Virus record (IMG/VR): IMGVR_UViG_3300022752_000354
Coordinates: 1-25,525 of that record
Origin: a virus
DNA: 25,525 bases
Strand: one strand, 5' to 3'
Position numbers and translations under genes: made by a program. Every line of letters starts with the position of its first letter. Position 1 is the first letter of the stretch. Below, in pieces: positions 20,188 through 25,525 of the stretch. The notes beneath the pieces were generated by a model, which was not told the origin of the DNA, did no database searches, and saw only the letters and a program-made list of their open reading frames with translations.

Positions 20188-20234
20188 AGTGTCTCTAATG
20201 GGCCTTTAAAGCCCAATTAAGGGTATATTTAAGC

Positions 20235-20426
20235 CTATCTTCCGAAGTCTTTTTCAGCGCTATCAGCCCATTTTGCCAATGGTCCGAATACAGCACCAAT
20301 TGCAATAGCATATTGAGGGGCTAAGTCAGCAGCCAATGCTAACCCTAAGGTTACGGCTGAGGCTAGTACTGCACGGCAGTAAGACTTGAATGCTTTCTTC
20401 TGACGCTCTGTGATTTTGAACTTCAT
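20235..20426 (-). CDS. Holin-like two-helix membrane protein
   Basis: 63 residues from the ATG at 20426, which has AAAGGAG 7 nt upstream and overlaps the endolysin stop as ATGA; the longer frame upstream is ignored. Basic N-terminus ('MKFKITERQKKAFKSY'), hydrophobic helices at ~18-34 and ~38-54, then a charged tail ('KWADSAEKDFGR'). Size, topology and place next to the endolysin fit a holin, which makes the membrane hole for lysis. The protein at 21464-21658 is a second candidate. Confidence 0.7.
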   Translation of the reverse strand: MKFKITERQKKAFKSYCRAVLASAVTLGLALAADLAPQYAIAIGAVFGPLAKWADSAEKDFGR

Positions 20427-20869
20427 TTGTTCTCCTTTTTTGGTAGTGGCTTTACTGATGCCTTTACCTTGTTGAGTGTTGTTACTTTTCCCAACCAAGG
20501 AAACCAAGGTGACGTATCGTTACCGCAGTTATCTTTGATGGAAATATGTAGGTGCTTATTATGTTTATTTGTTCCAGTATATCTGGCTTCACCATTCTTG
20601 GCTGACCAAATCTTACCTTGAAATATTAGATACTTAACTCTTGAATCTGATTGCAACTTATCATAAATCTCAAAGCAATCAATACCATTATCTGGGTCGT
20701 GAGTTAAGTCTACTGCATACCCTGTATTGTGGTCTGAGTTAGGACTCTGTTTTAGATGAGCAGCAGATGGTAGCAGACCATCGCTGGCTTTCTTGCGCTT
20801 CGGTCTTAACGCCGTCGCTTGACGGAGAACAACAATTGCAGCAGGTGTGGCTTTCTTTGCAACAGTCAT
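20423..20869 (-). CDS. Endolysin: M15-type zinc peptidase
   Basis: 148 residues. 'SDHNTGYAVDL' (45-55) with His47 and Asp54, and 'NKHLHIS' (104-110) with His106/His108, give the S-x-H-x2-G-x-A-x-D ... H-x-H pattern of D-Ala-D-Ala carboxypeptidase/VanY-like (M15) enzymes. These cut peptidoglycan peptides. There is no signal peptide, so release would need the holin downstream. No separate wall-binding domain; the Lys-rich C-terminus ('LNKVKASVKPLPKKENK') may bind the wall. Starts 3 nt after the methyltransferase stop. Confidence 0.85.
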   Translation of the reverse strand: MTVAKKATPAAIVVLRQATALRPKRKKASDGLLPSAAHLKQSPNSDHNTGYAVDLTHDPDNGIDCFEIYDKLQSDSRVKYLIFQGKIWSAKNGEARYTGTNKHNKHLHISIKDNCGNDTSPWFPWLGKVTTLNKVKASVKPLPKKENK

Positions 20870-20872
20870 AGT

Positions 20873-21451
20873 TCACTTCTTTCTTATCCATACTTGCCAT
20901 CCCATACGTAATATATCAATATCTGATTTATGTTTTAACAGCCAGGCATTTATTGCTGGCTTAGGATTTTTATCTGTACCATCTGGATGGTCCCACTCGT
21001 AATCATCAAATGCCATAATACCGCCAGGCTTTAAAATATCCCAAGATAGGTTAGCATCTAAAGTTACTGACTCTGGTAAATGGTCACCATCAATATAGAT
21101 AAAGTCATATTTAACATCTCTATGTTCTTTTAACCAGTCACCACTGAATGCTTTGTGTGATGCTACCTTCTTAGCATAAGGCTTTATCTGTTCCCTATAT
21201 GCTTCTTGTATATCATCCCAGTCATAGACTGATTCGTGAGGCAGGTTACCGCACCAAGGGTCTACATCTACAAGTAATGATGTTGGGTCTGTAAGAATAT
21301 TTTCTAGTAACCAAACAGATGCGTTGCCAGTAAAGACACCTATCTGCAGGAACTTAAGATTCTTTTTGCCCTTAAACTCTGCTAGTCCATTCTCAAAATC
21401 TTGGACTGTGGCATTATCGTAAAACCATTTAGGAAAGTTATCTGCTTTCAT
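20873..21451 (-). CDS. Class I SAM-dependent methyltransferase (Methyltransf_24-like)
   Basis: 192 residues from the ATG at 21451 (a GTG at 21457 is possible). 'FLQIGVFTGNASVWLL' near 34-49 is the SAM-binding motif I. 'YDFIYIDGDHLPES' and 'DILKPGGIMAFDDYEW' are the acidic and post-motif strands typical of the Methyltransf_24 group, which often modifies sugars or small molecules rather than DNA. No DNA-methylase catalytic motif (DPPY/NPPY or PC) is seen. It lies between tail and lysis genes with a glycosyltransferase nearby. Modification of virion glycans or host surface is a reasonable inference. Confidence 0.8.
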   Translation of the reverse strand: MKADNFPKWFYDNATVQDFENGLAEFKGKKNLKFLQIGVFTGNASVWLLENILTDPTSLLVDVDPWCGNLPHESVYDWDDIQEAYREQIKPYAKKVASHKAFSGDWLKEHRDVKYDFIYIDGDHLPESVTLDANLSWDILKPGGIMAFDDYEWDHPDGTDKNPKPAINAWLLKHKSDIDILRMGWQVWIRKK

Positions 21452-21463
21452 CCCCACTACTTT

Positions 21464-21658
21464 CTACTTCTGTATTAAAATTGTGTATAAAGTATCTACT
21501 TTTTGTTCTAACCTATTAACCTGGTCTTTTACACTTGAGCCACCATTAGGACGAAGTTCAGATAGATAGTGTTTAACTAAGTGTCTAACTCCAATTGCAA
21601 GTGCGCCAATTAAAGAAGTTATGGCAACTGCCAATGCAGCCCAGTCATTAGGTGTCAT
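21464..21658 (-). CDS. Small membrane protein with C-terminal coiled coil (holin-like)
   Basis: 64 residues, ATG start. One hydrophobic segment at ~7-24 ('AALAVAITSLIGALAIGVRH' region), then a charged stretch and a heptad-like C-terminus ('VKDQVNRLEQKVDTLYTIL'). Resembles small phage membrane proteins found near lysis genes, of the class II holin or XhlA-like type. It may act with the two-helix protein at 20235 as a holin pair or as its modulator. Confidence 0.65.
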   Translation of the reverse strand: MTPNDWAALAVAITSLIGALAIGVRHLVKHYLSELRPNGGSSVKDQVNRLEQKVDTLYTILIQK

Positions 21659-21663
21659 AAGTA

Positions 21664-23868
21664 TTATACCGTTCTAATAGTTATCTCAATTACTCCGCCA
21701 AATCCATCAAATCTTTTATCTGGTGGAGTCATGCGTGTAAATGAGACTTGCTCAATAACTACCTGACGACTTTCGCCAGTAGTAAGGTCTTGCCAGGTAA
21801 CAACGTCGCCATTCTCTTCAACTCCTTCTAGTAGTTGTAGTCGTGCTAGTGCCTTACCTTCATATCCAGATACAACATTGTATCTATCTGTTTCTATATC
21901 AAAACAATAAACAGGAAATCTCATAACTCTTTGACGAGGTGTAGCAATAGTAGCCTTTGCTTGATAGCCTTTAAATACAGGACCCAGGCTAGTAGTTGTA
22001 GCATCACGAGTAAGAACAAACTTGTAGGCTACATACTCTTGTGCTGTATCAGGATTAGATGTACCTACTTCAACTGCGGTTACTCCTGCTTCGTAAGTGA
22101 TATGGTCATACTCAATACCATCTTTATCTACAGTTTCAAGAGTTAATGAACCATAAGTAAAGTCACCACGAGCAAGTAAACGCTTAAAGTTTTTAGGTTC
22201 TAATGTGCCATATCTAATATAACCAGTAGTTATATAACCAGTAGATGTAAGCGTAGATGAATCTTCAATATTTATTGAGCCAACTTTATTAACCTTAGCA
22301 AGGCTAGATGATACAGCAGTAGAGGATACATTGCTAGCAACTTTGGCATAGGTAAACGTAGTAGTTGTTGGAACAGATGTGACTGTATACTTACCATTAA
22401 AGGTAGAGTCAACACCCTCTATCCATACTACATCATCAACTGCAAGTCCGTGTGCTGCAGATGTAGTTAATGTAGCGACATTAGATGTTAATGCTTTGTT
22501 AGTAATAGTGCCAGCATTGTTTGCTGTAGTAATAAAGACAAGTCTATTTGTATCTCCAGCGAAAGCACAACTAGTAGTTTCATATCCTGATATAGTGCTT
22601 ACATATAAATCATTTGCATACGCAAAGCGTAAGGTTTCTATTTCATTACCTAAGTCAATACGGATAACTCCAGGGGCACCATCTACACCTGTTGCACACC
22701 AGATGAATCTGTCTCGTGCAGCAAAGTCATAGCAAGGCTGAGTGGTTTCCACAATAAGTGGGCCATAATTAATGGAGCCATCTTGGTCAGAGACAACTGC
22801 TGCACGGATTCCCTTGTTTGTCCCTATCATCATATAACCTAAATAATAGTAAATCTTGTGAATGATTTCACCAACTGGCATCTCTGCTGCAGTAATGGCT
22901 GTGGTAAGGGTTGGCATAACGCCAGATGTATTAAGGGTAAACTTATAAATAAATGATTGAATGCCACTATAGCCTGATACATAGATAGCAGGACCCGATG
23001 CTGTGATAGAAGTAAACACTACATCTGAATCTGAGTGTGTATATAAAGCAGTAGGCAATGATGTAGCAGATGAAGATATTTCATAGATAGCATTATTAAT
23101 AATTAAAACTATACGGTCTTTAACATACTCCATTACACCCTTGTTAATTACAACGCTACTAGTTTTAAACATTTCAGTAGGTGAGGTAGATGTAGTACCA
23201 GTCAAGGCCTTCTTGTATACAACAGTTTTATCTACGCCTGCATCAAGGATACGGGTAGCCCAGTAAACATTAATACCATCATCACAGATAGCATATACTG
23301 CATAATCTGTACCAGCATTATAATCTATAAAGTGAGTAACTGTTCCATCTACAGCAATCTTATCAACATCATATTCATCCCATAATAAAATACCATTAGT
23401 ATTACTCCACTGAATAGAACGTGCTTGTTGGAATGGTTTTTTATTAGATTGAATAGGTCCAGATGTATAGTGAGTAGAGGTTGTATTCTTAAGTAGACTT
23501 ACTTCACCTTTAGTCCAGATATTAACACCTTTACTATCTGTAAATCTATGGGCAACAGTCTCGCCAGCAGATGGGTCATAAAACTTAATACCTTCGCCAC
23601 CGTGAAAAGATGATTGACTTCTAATCCACCAGCCAGTAAGTGATTGCTCACCTGGCTCTGTACCATTATCAAACTGGTCTTTTTTGTAAGGTGCGGTCTG
23701 TCTAATATATGGACGCGAATCATTTATGGCATAGAAGAATGGTTGTCCACCAACTGCTACATCGTATGAGTCAGATGTGTTTTGCCAGTATTGAGATGTA
23801 GATACAATACCAACATCAACAGCAATGGCTTGATTAGCACGACCTTCGGTTAAATCACGACCTGCCAC
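21664..23868 (-). CDS. Large beta-rich tail protein with embedded 'HGL' repeat domain
   Basis: 734 residues, GTG start immediately after the upstream TAA with AAGGAG 7 nt before. Almost entirely beta-strand, with repeated 'Y/F-x-x-G' turns suggesting propeller-like blades in ~150-450. Residues ~456-522 ('NVATLTTSAAHGLAVDDVVW' and 'FNGKYTVTSVPTTTTFTY') match a small beta domain found scattered in phage tail and baseplate proteins, apparently a mobile module. The C-terminus has 'RVMRFPVYCFDIETDRYNV'. It is probably a tail hub, spike or fibre component that meets the host surface. Exact type unknown. Confidence 0.75.
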   Translation of the reverse strand: MAGRDLTEGRANQAIAVDVGIVSTSQYWQNTSDSYDVAVGGQPFFYAINDSRPYIRQTAPYKKDQFDNGTEPGEQSLTGWWIRSQSSFHGGEGIKFYDPSAGETVAHRFTDSKGVNIWTKGEVSLLKNTTSTHYTSGPIQSNKKPFQQARSIQWSNTNGILLWDEYDVDKIAVDGTVTHFIDYNAGTDYAVYAICDDGINVYWATRILDAGVDKTVVYKKALTGTTSTSPTEMFKTSSVVINKGVMEYVKDRIVLIINNAIYEISSSATSLPTALYTHSDSDVVFTSITASGPAIYVSGYSGIQSFIYKFTLNTSGVMPTLTTAITAAEMPVGEIIHKIYYYLGYMMIGTNKGIRAAVVSDQDGSINYGPLIVETTQPCYDFAARDRFIWCATGVDGAPGVIRIDLGNEIETLRFAYANDLYVSTISGYETTSCAFAGDTNRLVFITTANNAGTITNKALTSNVATLTTSAAHGLAVDDVVWIEGVDSTFNGKYTVTSVPTTTTFTYAKVASNVSSTAVSSSLAKVNKVGSINIEDSSTLTSTGYITTGYIRYGTLEPKNFKRLLARGDFTYGSLTLETVDKDGIEYDHITYEAGVTAVEVGTSNPDTAQEYVAYKFVLTRDATTTSLGPVFKGYQAKATIATPRQRVMRFPVYCFDIETDRYNVVSGYEGKALARLQLLEGVEENGDVVTWQDLTTGESRQVVIEQVSFTRMTPPDKRFDGFGGVIEITIRTV

Positions 23869-24600
23869 TTATTCTCCTTGTGTTTGTTGAGCCTTTATCT
23901 GGTCTTTCAAATGTTGCATAGACCAATAGAGTGCGTACATATCCATATCCCACACAGTAGTCTTCATATGTTTTGCTATTGCACCAGTATGTGCGTGTAG
24001 CGGAATACCTGCAGCCTTACATTTACGGAAGAAGTTAATATCTTCTCCTACAAACTTCTCAGCCTTCTGGTCATTCTCGGCAAAGAAAGATACATCTGTG
24101 CCATACTTCTCACGTAATTTAGTTACTACATCTCTGTGCATAACTACGAATCCCATACCTGCCATATCAATTTTAAGTACTTGATTAGGTGGTAGTGGGT
24201 GATGATACTTAACTGTATATTCATCTATATCATCAAAGATAACTGGCATAAATACTGGCAGACTGCCATCTCTATCCTTGGCTATGAAGTAGATACCGCT
24301 CACCATTGGGTGGGTATCTTTATCTGCAGTATCGTGTAGTAATTTCCATATATTCATATCTACTACTATGTCTGAGTCTACCCATAGCAACCAGTCAGTC
24401 TTAGTCTTATCATACCAATGGTCTAATAAAGATTGTCTTTGTCTGGCTATCTGATTACCTTGTACTCTAATAGAACTGGCAATAGGCATACCGTTGTTAG
24501 CCCCAGCAAGAATTATAGATATTAATCCTTCGGTAAACTTACCGTCAGTTGTGCCATTATCGCACCAGCCAATAGATACTGTTTCGTTTGGTTTAATCAT
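23869..24600 (-). CDS. GT-A fold glycosyltransferase (family 2-like)
   Basis: 243 residues, ATG start. 'LLWVDSDIVV' (71-80) holds the D-x-D metal and nucleotide-sugar motif. 'IDMAGMGFVVMHRDV' (144-158) and 'VGEDINFFRKCKAAGIPLHA' (184-203) match the acceptor side and the [EQ]D base region of GT-A enzymes. It should move a sugar from a nucleotide donor. In the tail operon it may decorate a virion protein or host surface; its stop abuts the tail protein start. The fold is clear, the acceptor is not. Confidence 0.82.
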   Translation of the reverse strand: MIKPNETVSIGWCDNGTTDGKFTEGLISIILAGANNGMPIASSIRVQGNQIARQRQSLLDHWYDKTKTDWLLWVDSDIVVDMNIWKLLHDTADKDTHPMVSGIYFIAKDRDGSLPVFMPVIFDDIDEYTVKYHHPLPPNQVLKIDMAGMGFVVMHRDVVTKLREKYGTDVSFFAENDQKAEKFVGEDINFFRKCKAAGIPLHAHTGAIAKHMKTTVWDMDMYALYWSMQHLKDQIKAQQTQGE

Positions 24601-24616
24601 TGTGTCCCCTTATTAG

Positions 24617-24895
24617 TTATTCTTGTGTTACTACTGGTTCCTCTACTACTGGTTGAGATGTAGTAGCAGATGTCTGTTGAGCAGCCAATGCTGCAGCAAC
24701 TGCTACTGCTACGGCATCATTAAATGCTTGTTGCTTTGCTGCTTCTTCTGCTGCCTTGGCTTCTGCTTCGGCTGCAATACGAGCAGCCTCTACTGCTTGA
24801 TTTGCTTCAAATTGAGCAAATTCTTCATCAGTCATTTCACGGTCTATAATTGTATCTGTTGATATATCGTGTATACGAATCATTGGTTTACTCAT
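24617..24895 (-). CDS. Ala/Glu-rich helical protein of the tail operon
   Basis: 92 residues, ATG overlapping the upstream stop (TAATG). The N-terminus is beta-like ('MIRIHDISTDTIIDREM'), followed by 'TDEEFAQFE' and a long Ala-rich helix (34-72), then a Thr/Val/Glu tail. Similar short proteins with a 'REMTDEEFAQ'-type block lie beside tail fibres in many environmental phages; a tail-fibre chaperone or trimerisation role is possible. No enzyme motif. Confidence 0.65.
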   Translation of the reverse strand: MSKPMIRIHDISTDTIIDREMTDEEFAQFEANQAVEAARIAAEAEAKAAEEAAKQQAFNDAVAVAVAAALAAQQTSATTSQPVVEEPVVTQE

Positions 24896-25401
24896 TAATT
24901 AACCCCATAAATTCTAACTGTTCCACCTGAAAATGTTGAAGTTCCATTATTATTTGCTAGTACTAATTGAGTTACTGCCGATGTTCTTTCGTAAGTACCA
25001 ACTGCAAAAATAGCATTACTAGCACTTGTTTTACCAAAAAGAGTATAAACTTTAGCATTAGTTATACTTGTATAATCATAAACATCTAAAACATAAGCAA
25101 CTCTTGTTGCGGTTGATACAGTTGTTTGATTTGCAGCAGTTATTAATCCTGCAGATGCAATTGCTGCAGTTCCTCCGCCTTGTCTTAATTGAACACCTGT
25201 TGTATCATCAATATCAAAAGAAATTTGTAAAGTAGTTGCTGCACTAACAAATGGATTTGTTATTAAAATACGTAAATTAGTATATGCTTGACTAATATTT
25301 GTTATTGTTGTACTAAGCCCAGACAATGTAGTAGTAGACAACAAAGTCATACTACTAACAGATGCAGGTACTATGGCTTGAGGTATTTGCTTAATAGTCA
25401 T
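24895..25401 (-). CDS. Short tail or receptor-binding protein
   Basis: 168 residues, ATG coupled to the upstream stop (TAATG). Ser/Thr/Ala-rich beta protein: 'LLSTTTLSGLSTTITNISQ' (20-38) and 'YTNLRILITN' (40-49), then 'LQISFDIDDTTG', ending in 'GGTVRIYGVN'. The block 'LSTTTLSG...YTNL' recurs in phage tail-tip and fibre proteins. It follows another beta-rich gene (partial at the right edge), so this is probably a cluster of tail-tip proteins that vary in host range. Confidence 0.7.
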   Translation of the reverse strand: MTIKQIPQAIVPASVSSMTLLSTTTLSGLSTTITNISQAYTNLRILITNPFVSAATTLQISFDIDDTTGVQLRQGGGTAAIASAGLITAANQTTVSTATRVAYVLDVYDYTSITNAKVYTLFGKTSASNAIFAVGTYERTSAVTQLVLANNNGTSTFSGGTVRIYGVN

Positions 25402-25525
25402 TAGTAGACCTCAAATCCAGCAATGTGGAAATTAACTCCAGTCGTTGAAGCAGAACCTGTAATGGTCTCACCATTAAAAAGAATCTGCTCTAGGTCAATA
25501 AATTGAGTTGTGTTAGCAGCAACAG
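25401..25525 (-). CDS. Tail protein, C-terminal fragment (runs off right edge)
   Basis: Forty-one in-frame codons end at a TAA (25403-25401) that overlaps the next start (TAATG). The visible end reads 'FIDLEQILFNGETITGSAST', then 'TGVNFHIAGFEVY'. The style matches the C-termini of phage tail-fibre or receptor proteins, and the 'G[FV]-x-V-Y' ending resembles the '-RIYGVN' end of its neighbour. The start and most of the gene lie outside the window. Confidence 0.65.
   Translation of the reverse strand, partial: VAANTTQFIDLEQILFNGETITGSASTTGVNFHIAGFEVY

Larger units (their letters stand above)
19975..20234. other. Intergenic region: AT-rich DNA and terminators between late and replication modules
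   Basis: 260 bases without a gene. Holds the DnaA-box hairpin, an AT-rich block (about 20029-20115), two terminator-type hairpins, and a short GGGC/GCCC hairpin near 20201-20215 close to the holin-like stop. Promoters for the leftward replication genes should lie here, but I see no clean -35/-10 pair on the minus strand. Confidence 0.75.

Noticed and set aside
1-25525. CRISPR array, insertion sequence or integrase
   Set aside because: No regularly spaced repeats, terminal inverted repeats with a transposase, or integrase motifs were seen in any frame.

Overview
This is a stretch of a tailed bacteriophage genome (dsDNA, Caudoviricetes). The host is most likely an actinobacterium with modest GC. 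The phage assignment rests on a clear large terminase, a portal-like protein, tail proteins and a lysis cassette. The host inference rests on a WhiB-family Fe-S protein (a family confined to Actinobacteria and their phages), a proteasome-beta-like protein, an actinophage-style transglycosylase, and a perfect Crp/GlxR-type operator. The DNA is AT-rich by eye, which fits phages of low-GC aquatic Actinobacteria better than phages of high-GC soil genera; this last point is inference.

Layout. (1) 1-7479, minus strand: head module. Reading 5' to 3' it runs terminase, portal-like protein, proteasome-beta-like Ntn hydrolase, a Gly-rich protein and a >926-residue virion protein that runs off the left edge. 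No major capsid gene is visible. (2) 7480-8368: a large non-coding control region, with AT-rich DNA, a DnaA-box match, three sigma70-type promoters pointing right, two Crp-like sites and a long inverted repeat. (3) 8369-13661, plus strand: an early-type operon of tightly packed, often overlapping small genes (TAATG and ATGA junctions). It includes a Cys-rich amidoligase paired with a class-II glutamine amidotransferase, a WhiB protein, a membrane-anchored transglycosylase and a run of tiny zinc-ribbon proteins. A 51-nt tRNA-like structure and two more promoters with palindromic operators lie inside it. (4) 13697-19974, minus strand, convergent with (3): replication, recombination and regulation. 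Genes are a split RecB/Cas4-like exonuclease, a zinc-ribbon protein, a DnaB/RecA-fold ATPase, nucleases, a split primase, a DUF1599-type protein, a metallophosphoesterase and a sigma factor. (5) 19975-20234: intergenic, with a perfect DnaA box, AT-rich DNA and terminators. (6) 20235-25525, minus strand: tail proteins, glycosyltransferase, methyltransferase and lysis genes, continuing past the right edge.

How it fits together. Host-like promoters at 8028-8235 probably start early transcription of the plus-strand operon, perhaps tuned by a host cAMP-receptor-type regulator. The replication module is read toward it from the other side. The phage sigma factor, last in that module, is a candidate late switch for the two structural modules. 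The best candidates for something undescribed are the amidoligase/amidotransferase pair, the proteasome-like protein in the head module, the anticodon-less tRNA-like element, the duplicated Crp-site/promoter modules, and the exonuclease split around an extra gene so that its presumptive Fe-S cysteines sit on two polypeptides.
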